64,000 nucleotides of DNA from Aphidius gifuensis (taxonomy: Eukaryota; Arthropoda; Insecta; Hymenoptera; Braconidae). The position numbers were made by a program, and so were the translations under genes. The notes under the pieces are model-generated. The model was given only the letters and a program-made list of their open reading frames with translations, ran no database searches and was not told the origin of the DNA. Each line of letters starts with the position of its first letter. Position 1 is the stretch's first letter. The DNA lies in contig NC_057790.1 in the NCBI RefSeq assembly GCF_014905175.1, positions 24,330,469-24,394,468 of the forward strand, given 5' to 3'. Positions 12,099 through 24,817 of this stretch are shown one piece after another.

Positions 12099-13738
12099 CT
12101 GAAAATAGCAAAAAACATTTTTCAAGTTTTTTAGTATTATTTTTTTTTATTTTTTTTTTCCCTCATTACTGAGTCTTTGAATGTTTATTTATTTATTTTC
12201 TTTAGTATTATTATTATTATGTATTTGTATTATTTTTTTTATTACAATTCCAAGTTGTTATTAATTTTTGTACTGCATATTTCCACGTATAATTAGTTGC
12301 TGATGAAACAATGCATTAAAAAATATGGAAAAAAGCACTTTTAAATTTTTTTTTTTACCTCTTGAAAAATTAACATGCCAACGTTGATGCACAGTGAATA
12401 TACGAGCTAATGTTTTTAAAACAATTTACAAGATTACTGTGAAGCTGTCAGTGCTTTCATAATAAAGATATAGATTTAAAGAAAAAATATAAGATATAAT
12501 AATAATAATAATATAAATAAAAATTCAGTATAAAATTTTTTCCTTTTATTATCTAATTTTTTTTCTCTAGTATTTCATAGTAGAGTGTAAGCTTACTTTA
12601 TAGATTTTTATTAAGGAAAGCTTACATATTTTTTTTTCTCAAACAACATGTCCATTACAATTTATAAAAAAAAAATCCTCCATAATATTTCTTTTGTTCA
12701 AAATGTTACATCGTAATAAAATAATTCATCATGAATTCTGCAAGCTGTTGAAATAAGCAGTAAATTTTTTGATTTAATTGTATGTCTTTTGTGTTGATTA
12801 AAAAAATTTTCTGCCCCAGGAGGAAATTCTTTTATGCTTTTATTAAATTTATATATAAATTTTTTCTTGGTAACAGATATAAAATATTTAAACAATTTAT
12901 ATTCAAACATGATATAGACTAAAGCATGTCAGGCAAATTTTTTTGTGACATCGTATATTATAGATACAGCAACGATATAGACCTGATCACAAAACGATTA
13001 CCCAAAGGTATGTCCTGTGGCCAAGCTATGGGAATATACGTATGTTTTATATGTAAGCTATAAAAATGTAGTAGAGAATCTTATATTCACGACTCGACCT
13101 TTCTTGGCAAGATAAAGCAGCGTGCCATGCTTCAGGCTACGTGTCTGATATGCCCCATGAAGAGAAACGATCTGTACTTTTTTTTACACACTCTGACACT
13201 TTTTGATATATACAACTATCCAGTGACTCATATCATTATATAGATTACATTGCTAATTTAATCATTTTTTATATTGAAAAATAATTATTTTACAAGTGAC
13301 ATTGATTAATATTTATCATAAAATTTTTACACTTGATTTTATTTATATAAAATCATGTAAAATTGTAAATTTCATCGGTTTATTATATTCCAATATTTAA
13401 ATAACATGAAGATAAAATTATTCTAAAACTTACAATAATTAATTTCAATTAATTCTATTTTTTTTTTTTTGTATTATTATTTCAAAAATTAAATTACATA
13501 AAAATATAATTATTTTCAAAATTACCCTTATTAATATCGATTTAATTTTATTTATAATTAATGTTGCTAAAAATAAAATGAAAAAAAAAAAAAAACTAAT
13601 CTAAATTGGAGTATAAGGTTTTGGGAAGATTATCGTTTTATTATTATATATATAAGGATCTGGAAAATTGGGAAAAGAAAATTATATTGTAGCCTTGATA
13701 TATATTGGATATCAATGAGAAACCGGAAGTATGAGTTA
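12099..13738. other. A+T-rich stretch with one G+C island
   Basis: No gene is called. An island at 13080-13180 is open on both strands (plus …KIKQRAMLQATCLICPMKR…; minus …SLKHGTLLYLAKKGR…), so coding strand cannot be chosen, and no acceptor with a pyrimidine tract accompanies either. An orphan donor-like AAAG-GTATGT sits at 13004-13013. Tri-nucleotide ATA/AAT repeats lie near 12495. Confidence 0.4.
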
Positions 13739-13776
13739 GGGGGGAAGGGAGGAGGAATGGGGTCTTGTAGAAGGGG
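13739..13776 (+). other. G-rich tract, possible G-quadruplex
   Basis: In DNA that is otherwise poor in G, this 38-bp stretch has a run of six G (13739-13744), then GGG (13747-13749), two GG pairs, GGGG (13759-13762) and GGGG (13773-13776). Four runs of at least three G on one strand allow a G-quadruplex, although two of the loops would be long (9-10 bases). It opens a richer island extending to about 13910. Confidence 0.4.
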
Positions 13777-14612
13777 TTGATAAGATGAGAGAATTCACAA
13801 TGGGCTGATCGTAATAATCCTCGGGTGTAATCGTTCTTCCAATTACGTTGAGGATAACCCTTGTCAGGAGAAGATGGATGGAAAGCAAGGTGGAGAATAG
13901 ACTTATTTGGTTCACGGCATAACTCTAGAGTATGAAGGGACAGATGTATATACGTATATGCAATTTTCTATCGTATATATGTAAGGATAAATTTCATCTC
14001 TTAATGCAATTTCTATACGTATTAAAAATTCATGTCTTGTCTTTTTTTTTTTCAATTGAATTATGATAAATTTGTTGTTATAATCTAAATGAACAATTAT
14101 GATTTGAAAATTCATCATGTTTTATTGAAATTAATTGATAAAAAAATAATATTTTATTTGAAAATTAATTTTATAAATTTATTAAATATAAAATGAGTAA
14201 ATTTTCATTTATTTTTTTTTACTATTCAAAGAAAAAAATAACTTTTTTTTAATACAAGGGAAATTATTTTTTAACTTTATATATTTTTTTTTTTATATAA
14301 TTCTAGATTTTATATTGTTCTTTTTTTTGTTTTTTTATATATTTTTATATTTTCTATTGTTTATTATTTTTTATACTTCTTTTTTGACATTATACATACT
14401 ATTCATATATATAATATTATTTGTTGTATCTTTTTTAGTTTTTGTAAATTATTTAATTTTACATTCAATTTTCATATTTATATTAAATGTTAATTAATTA
14501 AATTGTGTCAATTGATATTTTTGTTAAATACCATATTAACTATACGTATGTAATGTTAATATATATATCTTTTGTAAACTTATCAATCATTTTTATATAT
14601 GTTTCTTAAACA

Positions 14613-14637
14613 GGATATGTTAACTGTTAACATATCC
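14613..14637. repeat. Perfect 25-bp palindrome
   Basis: GGATATGTTAAC and GTTAACATATCC flank a single T, giving 12-bp perfect arms with a one-base centre. A perfect palindrome of this length is unlikely by chance even in A+T-rich DNA. It might be a dimeric protein-binding site or a cruciform-prone sequence; no function is shown. Confidence 0.8.
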
Positions 14638-16886
14638 TTCTCTGTGTGCATATTATTAATTTTTTTTGGATCCCTTTTTTTTTGTTTAATGTAAAAACAT
14701 AAATTTTATTAAATAATTAACCTGGTTGTTGAATAATTCTACTCGATGATTTTTATTTCTAAAAAATACATGTAAAATTTTTGCAAGCATTTTTTTTTCT
14801 TTGGTATTATTAGAGACATGGTTGGTTGGTTTTTAAAAAATTAATATAAATGATTAAATATTCTTATTTTGCAAACCACACACAACGGCAATATCTTCAT
14901 CAATATTTATTATTTCAGTAATTCTTAATTTTTTAGTTATGCCTCCGACAAATTTGTACCCACATATTTTATAAATACATATATTTTTTTTTTCATTCTG
15001 AATCGGTGGTTGTATGAACATACCACGGAATTTATATAGATAGAGGATTAGTTTTTTTTTTTATTCCATTCAAAAAGTATCGTCACATGAAAATGCATAT
15101 ATTGAGAGGCTATATATTTCAAGATAATCGGATTAGTTTTGCGATAAAAAGGTAAAAAAAAAATTCGTGTATTTCGCGTATACTGTAAAAGAAAAAAAAG
15201 AATTTTTTTTTTTTTTTATTATTTGTCGAATGAAATAGGCTGTAAGCTCATTGCGTAAAGGATTGGTTTTTGAGCTTGCATGATAATTGGTAATTCAAAA
15301 GAAAAAATTAAAAAAATATATACAATAAAAATTACATGTCCAAAAAATATTTTAAATAATTTTATAAAAATATATAGAGTAAATAAATAATATATTATAA
15401 CTGAAAATTTTTAAACATCAAATTTAATGATAATTATATATATTTTTTTATTATAATCTGTATAATACTCCAATTAATTTAATTTCAAATGTAAAATTTA
15501 AGTTTAGTATATATAAAAAAATAAATAAAAAATCTTTGAAAGATGGAATTTACTGATTCAAGTATATATTATCATGCTCCAAGAATCTAAAGAAAGATTC
15601 AAAGAGAAGTAATTTTTTCGTTGAACACGTATAGTTCATGCATATAGGTGTATTGCTATACATGAATTGAAATTTTTCAAAGTATCCCCAAGGCTCTTTT
15701 GCCTCGAAAAAAAGCAAGAACGATAACGATATCTGAGAAACTGATGGGGCGCATGAATATCCGCGCACAGTATGATTTACCATCGCACTTTTAAAAAAAT
15801 AAAAAAAACTCCAGGGGTTAAAATTCGTGTTATATAAAAGTCTATATATATACGCGTGTTTATAAACTGAGGGATTAAAAATTGAGACAGAATTTCAAAG
15901 CAGACAACGGGTTTTTCAAAAAATAAAATTAAAAAAAAGTCAAATGAGTGTAAAAGGGAGTGCGGGCGGAAAAAAAAAAAGTGAAGAAAGAGACCTCATG
16001 ATGTTTCTTTGGCAATGATGTGCACGCGGGAGACCACCAAAATTTGCCTGAAGCCTAGTGAGAATTCAACTGGATACATATAAAGATGCCGCAATGTGAT
16101 AGCTATGCCATTAATAGCCACCGCGTCGCCGCGTAATTATAGTAATCGCAAATTCAAGTGGAATCATAACTGGTACCATGTGCACAGTACTGTTTTATAC
16201 TCAACACTTTGTACATATATATATAATACTGTTTCAAATGGTATCGTTTCACTTTTACGATTTATCTAGAGAGAGAGAGAGAGATTGCAATTCAACCGTC
16301 ATTCTGTGAATGCAATAATTTCATTATTGTACTAAACATTTTGAGTGACTATTGATTGATTTGACTCTGTATTATATACTTGAAACAATACACGTTTATT
16401 TGCGTTAACATTAATAACTGATTAATTATGAAAATAATTAATTAAATCAATTTCCTGTATGAATATTATGCATATATAAATTTTTTTTCAATTCTTTATC
16501 TTATGAATGGTTAGTTTAAACATGATGTAAGCTGCTCACCCAAACCTACAAGTTGTATAATTCATACACAAATTCAAGTTTAATCCTGCTTCGTTTTACG
16601 TTTACAGTATAATATGGCTACATATACTGACCAGCCAAAGTTATGAGTATCCCAGTATGCAGTGTGTTTGTGTGTGCACGCGAGTCGACCAAGCTTTAAC
16701 AATTGTTACTTGGCTTGGTAGAAAAGCTTCATTGGATTAGTCATTTTCGTTACATATATATGGGTTACTTGTTGGAGTATACACTTGGATAATTTATTAT
16801 CCTTTATACATTATTTAAATAATAAAAAAAGCTGTTTAAAAAAAAAGCTTTAAACTTGCAGTTTTACTACAGTATAATTTTATAAC
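14638..16886. other. A+T-rich stretch with an enhancer-like island
   Basis: No gene is supported. The island 15950-16200 is rich in CpG and contains GCCATTAATAGCC and CGTAATTATAG, which include TAAT cores of the kind bound by homeodomain proteins, so an enhancer role is possible. A (GA) microsatellite lies at 16268-16284. A minor CG-containing patch with GTGTGTTTGTGTGTG sits at 16655-16680. Confidence 0.45.
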
Positions 16887-17826
16887 TACACGGAGAGAAT
16901 TTTTTATTTTTTTTTACGAAAAAAACATAGCAAATTTTACAATGGCCCATAGCTGAGCTGCGCCATCTTTCGGTTTCATGATATTTTCATATGGGCCATA
17001 GCAAAATATCGTGTGGGCGTGGCTATTTTTTTTTTTGTGTACCATAGTAATTTTTGTTATGGTCAAACGCAAAATTTATTCCATTTATTGAAAATATTAT
17101 AAAAATTTTTTTTTTTATTGTCAATATCTATATAATTTATTTATTTGTTTTTTTTTTATTTCTTTTTATTTTATTTTATTTTTTTAATTTATTAACCTAA
17201 ACCAGGATTTGAACCCCAAACCTTCCGAACAGAATTCCTACGCGTTATCCGCTGCGCCACAACAACATTTACAAAAGCTAACATTTGTTTGTTTTTCATT
17301 AAACATAAGCAAAGACACGCCTGCGCGGTCGGCTAAAAAGTGGGGGTGGTTGACATTTCTGAGTCTGTCATTGCTTTTGCTATGGCCCATTGTAATTTTA
17401 ACCATGTTGCTTTGTATTTATGAGTGACACCTATAGGATTTCTAAGAGAATTAAATTTTTACTATGGCACATTGTAAATTTTCAGAGGATCATTTTAATT
17501 TTGTCCACAGCAACAACGTAAAATTTTATGAATAACAAAGCAAAAAAAAAAATATATATATTTTGCTATGGTACAATGTAATTTTTAGGCTGGATTATTT
17601 TAACTTTTAAATTTGGCCTTCGTAAAAATTTCTTTATGCATTGTAATTTTTAATCTGAATATAGCAAAAAAAAAACATTATATAAATTGCTATGGTACAT
17701 TTTAATTTTTCAAGACAAAAATTGTTTTTTTTTGTTAACATAATAGTAAATATTTGAATAGTCAGGAGATAGACCCTCAATGATATGGCGCCATAGCAAA
17801 ATTTGCTGAAAATTTTTCTCCGTGTA
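16887..17826. mobile_element. Non-autonomous inverted-repeat element (MITE-like, 940 bp)
   Basis: The ends are inverted copies: TACACGGAGAGAATTTTT at 16887-16904 and the complement of TACACGGAGAAAAATTTT at 17809-17826. The similarity continues inward to AGCAAATTTT and a TGGCSCCAT-like sequence, so the terminal inverted repeats are about 50-65 bp and imperfect. A motif of the form GCTATGGYNCATTGTAA recurs at about 17379, 17461, 17565 and 17689, and in the opposite orientation near 16938 and 16991, so the arms partly mirror each other. No transposase frame is present. It carries a degenerate tRNA-Arg-like sequence in the centre-left. The superfamily is not identified; a TA target duplication is possible but not clear. 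Confidence 0.75.
17198..17266 (-). pseudogene. Degenerate tRNA-Arg-like sequence inside the MITE-like element
   Basis: Read on the minus strand, this shows an A box TGGCGCAGCGG (17249-17259) followed by ATAACGCG, and a B box GGTTCAAATCC (17205-17215). Both resemble the genuine tRNA-Arg gene at 8378-8450: the first ~20 bases from GTGGCGCA are nearly identical. The anticodon stem-loop does not form and the acceptor ends do not pair, so it cannot be a working tRNA. The intact box spacing suggests it could still recruit Pol III. Confidence 0.75.
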
Positions 17827-20800
17827 TATTTTATTTTTAAAAAATCATTATGAAGAGGTTATAATTAAAAGATATATACAATGCATTTATGTAGTTGTTT
17901 ATTGATCATTTAAAATGATAAAATTAAAACTTTTTTAATAGTAAGTCTGTATTTTTTTCGTTTGTTATAAAGTCATTTTTTTATTTCAACAGTTTCAACA
18001 ACTGAAAACCATTCAGATTATTATATAAAATTTTAATATTAAATTTTCGTTGAGTAAATAATATTTTATAAAAGTTATATAATAATTAATTAAAAAATAT
18101 TTCTTAACACTCAACGAAAATGTTTGTTTAAAATTACCTTTTCTTTTTTTTTTTTTTGATATTTTTTGTAAATATAATCAAAGAAATTTTCTTTGATGTC
18201 AAATGCAATAAAAGCAGGTTTTTTTTTTTTTTTCTCTATTTATAATGCAGCGATTTAATCTTAGTATCTTTGAGCTTTATGGCACAAGCATTGTAGAGCT
18301 TTTTTTTTTTCAAGTGGTATTCATTCACTGATGACTATTCTGTTTAATGTTTTTTTAAAGTTTCATTTTTAATTATTCAAAATAACATGTAAATTTTTTG
18401 CGTTGTCGTTCGTACCTAGTTCTTTTCGTCTGTTTTTTTTTTTTTAAACAAATTTCTACTTATGCATTTTCTCGGGAGAATTTTTTTTAATAACAAGACC
18501 ATAATAGTTTTTTTTCATGTAATATAAAAATTTTATTTTACATTTTCAAAGGTAATAAAAAACAATTGATATGTATTTAGCTAGCGAGAGTATAAGTAGT
18601 TGAAATGTGTGTACAGTAAAAATATGGAAAATGTTAACGTAAAAGTCAGGGGATAATAAATAAAATAGAAATAAAAAATAACTTTTAGTAAATGTGAAAA
18701 TTTTGCAAGTATATTGAGATATATACGGTATGAGGATAGTTTTGTATAGATGGATATAGAAGTAGTACAATAAAAAAAAATAAATATATATATAAAATAT
18801 TCAGCTGAAGAATTGGTAAGAGGTGAAAGTCGAGAAAAGTGGAGGTAAACTGTAATCGAATGTAAATGTTGCGGAAAGCCGAAGCTCCTTATCCCGATCG
18901 AGACCAAGTTACCGTATTCGCAATGGGAATACCCATGCTCTCTTGCAGTACCCATCGTTATTTCCGGTAAAAAACGAAAATGTCCGATCGAATAAATTCT
19001 CCTTTCCGATATATAAAACGTTTTAAAATCAATTTTTTTTTTTTTTTCTTCTCGAACCACAAGAAAATAAAGTTTGCCATTGCATCATTTATTTTATTTC
19101 TACAATTTTTTTTTTCAACTTTTTTTTTTTAAAGAAAAATACGATCAATAAATATGTATTGTATCAGTTTTTTTTTATACATTTATTTTTTTATATATAT
19201 ATTTTAAATTTTAAAAATTATTTTTTCATTTTAAATTTAAAAAATTGCTTTTTTAAATTCATGCAAAATAAAATTTTCACTTTTTTAATTTTAATATATT
19301 AACTTTTATATTTTATATTAGTTTTAACAATATTTTTTTTATGTAAATAAAAATATAAAATCTAGTTTACTTTTCTTCACTCGATATTTCCAACGATCGT
19401 GATAGAGCAAACATTGTGCAAAATTTCACTTATATTTTTTCTAGATTTTTTTTTTAAACATCATTCAAACGCGAGCAGATGCCAAAGGTGACGCACAAAT
19501 AGTAAATTTCTCTCATTTCATATATCTATATAATATATGCATCCGGGTAAACTATTTACTTTCCAAGCCCTTTTGACGCTGCAAATCCCCTGGATGAATT
19601 TGTTTACACTCACAAAAGTTTGTGTAAATAGTTTAAATTTTTTATCAAATTGTGATTGAAATTTATTTTTGATATTAACATTTTATACCTATTTTGAAAA
19701 AAAATATATTTAATTTCTATTTGATCAACACATAATGATTCCAGTCTACAAAAATATATCATAGATAAAAAATTCAATACAAAGAATCAAAAACTATTTT
19801 TATTCATTATTTATTTATTTATTTTTTCAAATAGATATTTCATTTTTTTTTTTGAAGGACATGGTGTTTTTTTTTTCTCGTTTTCTAATACAGTGTAATA
19901 TATTTTTAACAATAAATTCCCAAGTGCCTCGTGTAACAGTCTACAAAGTCATGCTGGTCCACATCCTTGTTCACCTATTTGTTATTGTAATCGTCATCAC
20001 TATGGATAAGACATGGATAATGAGAAAATCCTTAAGATTTACTGGTTACATTTTCAAGATTCACTGTGATAACTGTGATGACTTTAACATGGAATAAAAA
20101 GAGATAAAAAATATATATATAAAAATGAAAAAGTCAAGGTTTACGTGAGACCAAAAAATAAATGTACAAGTCATTTATTAAAATTTTTATACAGAAAAAT
20201 ATAAAAATATATTATTACAAATTTTATTTTTGTAATTTTCATTTTATTTTTCAACTATTTTTAGATTAATCTATTAAAACTTTCGAGCTTTTATTTATTT
20301 ATAGATATGTAAAAGCTGCAGAGGCAATAAAATTAATAAAATATCATCCAATTTTAAAATTGAAGCAAATAAATATAATAGGTTAGAGTATGAAACATTC
20401 AAGTTATATTATATTGGAGAAATAGTAAAGATGGATTCTTAGAAGTGAAAAAATAAAGAAAAAAAAAAAAAAAACGAATTTCCTCTCGTTTCGTTTGATG
20501 AATGTTCAAAGCGTGTTGCCTGTTGAGATGAATCTATTTTGCGTGACTTATATTTGCCTTGATTTACAACTTACACATCAAAATATATTATTTGAAATTC
20601 ATTATAAAATAACTACTATCTCGTTTGGTTTTTCTTTACGTACTCACACATACACTTGGCTTTTCTTTTTTTTTTTTTTGCTAATTTAGATTATGGATGT
20701 GCTTTATTACAACTCCTAAAAATCACGGTTATAAATTTTTTTCTTTTTACGATCTCCAGATGTACCATGGCATATATTTTGTTGGAAATCAACTATCTTG

Positions 20801-22842
20801 GAATTTTTTTTTATAGATTTTTCCGAGCTCCAATAATACACCGAAAAAATTTTCCAAATGACTTGAAAGAAAATTAAATAATCTAATTTAAATTTGAATA
20901 AAAAAGTGTATTAAAATTAATAACCACATTTGAAAAAATAAATTATAAATATCATTAATTGAACATTTATAAAGTTTATTTAAAAAAAAATAAAAAATCA
21001 TTATATATTTATTATTTTAATTGAATAATAAGCTATTTATAAATTAAAATTATTATATTACTAATTGATTTATTCGTTGAATGCCATTTTGAAATTAAAT
21101 TATTTATATAATTTAATTTTACGATGACCTTAGGGCTAATTGAGAACCCACCTCGGGTATAATTTGTCTAATAATTTATTAAAACACGAGATAAATAGTG
21201 AAAATAATTCGAGGAAAATAGAAAGAGAGACACAATAAAATCTCCACACGTTCAAAACCAAGTTTTCACATTCCATCACATTATCACCTACTGGTAAACC
21301 ACACGCACGAAATACCTTGGTTTGCCATCATCATACCATATACACATAAATCTTTTATCATGAAAACACTGTGTATGCTGTATTAGCTATTTCCAAAATA
21401 CTCCACTGGATGTGTTTATTATATACATACATCCAACACACACACAGCGACATACATACTTTTGTTATATATATTTATTCTCATTTACGTTCTAATACAC
21501 AAATGAATATTCCAAGTGAATCAAATTCAAAAGCCATTCATATCTATTGTTTGATAGTATAATCATCTCTTCATCATTTTAGTAGATTAATTAATATACT
21601 CAAAAAATTAATGGATTAATTAACAGATATGATTTCCTCGAAAAAGAAAAAAGCTCATTCTATTCAACTTGATTATTTAAATAAAAACAAAAGACTACTA
21701 TAAATATTCCACATAAAATTTCATTCATAATCAAATTTTTTTTCAAAATAAATATAAATTAATTTGTTTAATTAATAAATGTCATTATCAATTTTTATTT
21801 CATTTAAAAATATTATTATAAATTTTTATTAATATTACTTATTATTTTTTGTGTATATATTTTATTTTATTTTTTTCATTCTATTGTTTTTGGTTTTTTG
21901 TAAAATAATTTTTTTCGGAAAATATATAAAAGCACAGGTATGTCAACTGTCAAAATGTCGTTTGAATTAGGTACGCGAGACTGCGACCAGTCTAGACAGG
22001 CTTTTATATATACATGTATATATTTTTTATTATCTGTGTGTATTGATATGAACATATGTGTTTTATTTGTGTTTTTATGTGTGTGCATGTGTGTATAGGA
22101 AAAGGAAAGAGTAGTTACTGGCTTTTGGTAGTTTATTATCATTATTAGCTGATTCGCTAATTGATTTATTCGATTAAATGGGGATAATGACTGGTTACGA
22201 GCTCTCTTGCATCCCTTCCGTTTTGGTAAAGTTAATAGACCATTCTATGTCTCTGAGGGACAGATTATTATTATTATTATTTTCAATAAAGTTTGCTGTT
22301 TTTTTTTTTCAAAATCTCGTGAATATATATTATACTTAATGTCTATTAAAAAAATATAAATTAACTAATTAATAATTGATAATAATATTTTAGCTTTTTT
22401 TGGCATTTTTCAATTGAGGTAATAAATTGTAAATATTGTATTTATATTTACTGATAATGTCACTTGTTTCTTGCTGCTAAAAAGTATTCCGGATAGAAAA
22501 AAAAAACAAAAGAAAATTTGAATAATTCAGTAGCTGTGGGTAAAAGCCAAATGGACCAAAGCTCTCGGGGCTTTTTTTTTTTTTTTTTATTAGTTAAAAT
22601 TTTCTTGCTATCTTTTGTTTTCTTTTTTTTTACGTTACGTCTCTGAAAAGTCACTTTGCTTATCTTACGAGTGCTACTTTCACACGTCTCAACTCATAAT
22701 TTTTTTTTTTTTATTTTTCTGTCCTTTAATCCGACGATGTCTTGGCTCTTTTCTCAACAGCTTTATTAATCTTTGATGACCGTAAATGTAAAACGTCGGA
22801 TGAGCTTTTATCGTTTTTTTCTGGTTTACGACATTCATCTTG
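17827..22842. other. A+T-rich stretch with a few islands
   Basis: No gene is supported. The island 18840-19030 is richer in CpG and is covered by a 159-codon minus frame (18581-19060), but that frame starts at GTG and half of it is T-rich noise, so it is not called. Other richer patches are 19915-20090, 20490-20570 and 21930-22000 (with an orphan CAG-GTATGT donor at 21935-21943). A CACACACAC patch lies near 21437. AT runs fill the rest. Confidence 0.5.
18043..18121. repeat. Short inverted repeat with 13-bp perfect arms
   Basis: ATTTTCGTTGAGT (18043-18055) and ACTCAACGAAAAT (18109-18121) are exact reverse complements separated by 53 bases of A+T-rich DNA. The CG-containing arms make chance less likely. 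It could form a small hairpin or mark the ends of a tiny decayed element. Confidence 0.6.
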
Positions 22843-22875
22843 GAGCTTTTTTTTTTTTATTTTATCTAGGTAATA
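22843..22875 (+). other. Weak candidate recursive splice site
   Basis: A long T tract leading to TTTATCTAG is followed immediately by GTAATAG (junction 22869/22870). A juxtaposed acceptor and donor resembles a ratchet point in a long intron, but the donor lacks G at +5 and the host gene is unknown. Confidence 0.2.
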
Positions 22876-24771
22876 GAAAAGAAAAAAAAAGAAACTGCAA
22901 ATTATAATTTGTATTATCTGCAGAGATCTATATGGTTTTTTTTAAAAATTTTATATAAATTTAAAAATATATCAAGTCTTTATTAAGATAGCTCGTATAA
23001 ACTTCAAATAATTTTTGTTTTAAAATCATTTTTCCTATTAATTTTTTAATTATTTTCACTGGAGAAATAAAATTCTTTCATGCAAGTTTAATAGATAATT
23101 AAATATGAAAAAATATTTTTATTACAATGGACTTTTAATTTTGAACAATCATAATTCCTTTTAAATTGTATTTTTTTTTTGTGTTTTCATTGTCCGATAG
23201 AATACTTGTAAAAATGTAATATCTTTTTCTAATACAAAAAAAAAAAAAAAAGAAATTATTTTTTTCTCTTCACTCATTGTCATGATTTTTTATTTAGAAA
23301 AAAAATTCAATTTAAGTCGTTTGTTTTTTAAGCTCTGTCTTTGAATTTGTACATTGAAAAAAAAAAAAATCAAAACTGTTGACTTCAAGCAATCGAATTT
23401 CTTCATTTATTGCCTTACCGTTGGTATTATTTATTTTATTTTTATTTTATTTTTTAACTCTATTGTGCTGTAGTGCAGTATATGTACTCTATGAGAATTA
23501 TTGATAACGATATATATCTACAGATCCACATACTAAAAAATAGCAGCAAAGTTAAAAAAGTAAACAATGAAATATATTTTTATTTATTTTAAAACGAAAA
23601 AAAAGTAAACTTACAAATAAAATATTTTCATCACATACTTGTATTTCATTCCATTGACTTATAAAAAATATTAAACAGTCATTGACCTCTCTCGTATAGT
23701 TTGTCTTTATTTCAGTTCTATTTACTTTTCTTTCACCTCGAGTTTTTATTTTTTCCCCAAGATAATAAACATTTAAAAAGCATATCTCATCATTGTCAAT
23801 AAACGAATGAAATATAAATAAATAATAATTAAAATATCAATCACGAGTAGGTGCAATATTTTACCAATCTCATTGTTGTTTTTTCTGCTTCATGTTATTT
23901 TTTTTTATCCTCTTCATTTTGAATTTATTATATCAACATTTTATCGCCAATCACTTGGACTTTTTTAGTTCACAGTTTTCTTATTACAAGCCAACAATGA
24001 CATGTCAAAAAATATATCGTATCCTTCAACAAATAATCTTCAATATAGAATATTAATGTTGTATACACACAAAATTTTTTTTGCATATACAGGCGAGATT
24101 TAAACTCTATCAAAGGAAAAATAAATAAATCTATAGTAAAAAATAAATGATGGACACTTGTATTATATAAAAATAAACACTCGATATTTTATTGTGTTTT
24201 TTTTCATTATAATTTATTTATTTATCTATTTCAAGATATTTTATAATTTATTTTTCAAACAAATTTTAGGAAAAAAAATTTCCCCCTGCAAAGAAAATTC
24301 TCGTAAAATAAATAAAAATTTCAATTGCTGCTAAACTTGATTGCATTGACATTCAATTACCATTAATATTTTTATATTTATTATTTTTGTTTTTTTTTTT
24401 TAATTTACCCCTTACATAACTTATTTTTTTCCGGAAATAATGCCTTGTAATTTCCCCAAGGTCTTGTCAGCAAAGAATTAAGTATTGTGTTTTATGTGCG
24501 TGTTTTTTTTTTCAGTCATATACATGTATATATAGGGTAGATAAAACTGCATGCAACCATAAAAAAAAAAATCACGATGTGACGGGTATACAATTTTTTT
24601 TCGCCTAAATTATATGGTATTATGAAGTTTGTTTTTTTTTTCATTTATTTTTGGCTCTTTCTTTTCCTCGAAAAATCATAAAATTAAATTTTCCCCAGAA
24701 GTGTATATATATCTTATGGGAAATTTTAAATAATATGGGTGGCAAGTTCATGTCTTAGCTCGCTTCTGCAG
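22876..24771. other. A+T-rich non-coding stretch
   Basis: Nothing gene-like is seen. The stretch consists of A/T homopolymers and AT-rich repeats, with only small patches of mixed sequence near 22740-22800 and 23400-23530. Confidence 0.65.
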
Positions 24772-24817
24772 CCGTCACTTTAACGTGCTAGTAGGTAGTG
24801 TCTTCTCAGTTCACGAG
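24772..24817 (+). other. Possible short (46-nt) exon, perhaps untranslated
   Basis: A richer block is bounded by CTCGCTTCTGCAG on the left and a strong donor GAG-GTAAGC on the right (GT at 24818-24819). The sequence between contains stops in some frames, so it would suit a 5' UTR exon. The block also includes TCAGT, an initiator-like sequence, so the donor could instead end a first exon. No partner exon is identified. Confidence 0.25.

Noticed and set aside
13080..13180. Island open on both strands with protein-like readings
   Set aside because: The minus reading is preceded by A-rich, not pyrimidine-rich, sequence, so no acceptor; the plus reading has no splice support either.
18581..19060. 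Longest open frame in the window (159 codons, minus)
   Set aside because: It starts at GTG rather than ATG, and its second half is Phe/Ile/Tyr-rich translation of T-rich DNA. Only the central ~190 bp is a G+C island, and no splice sites or family support coding.
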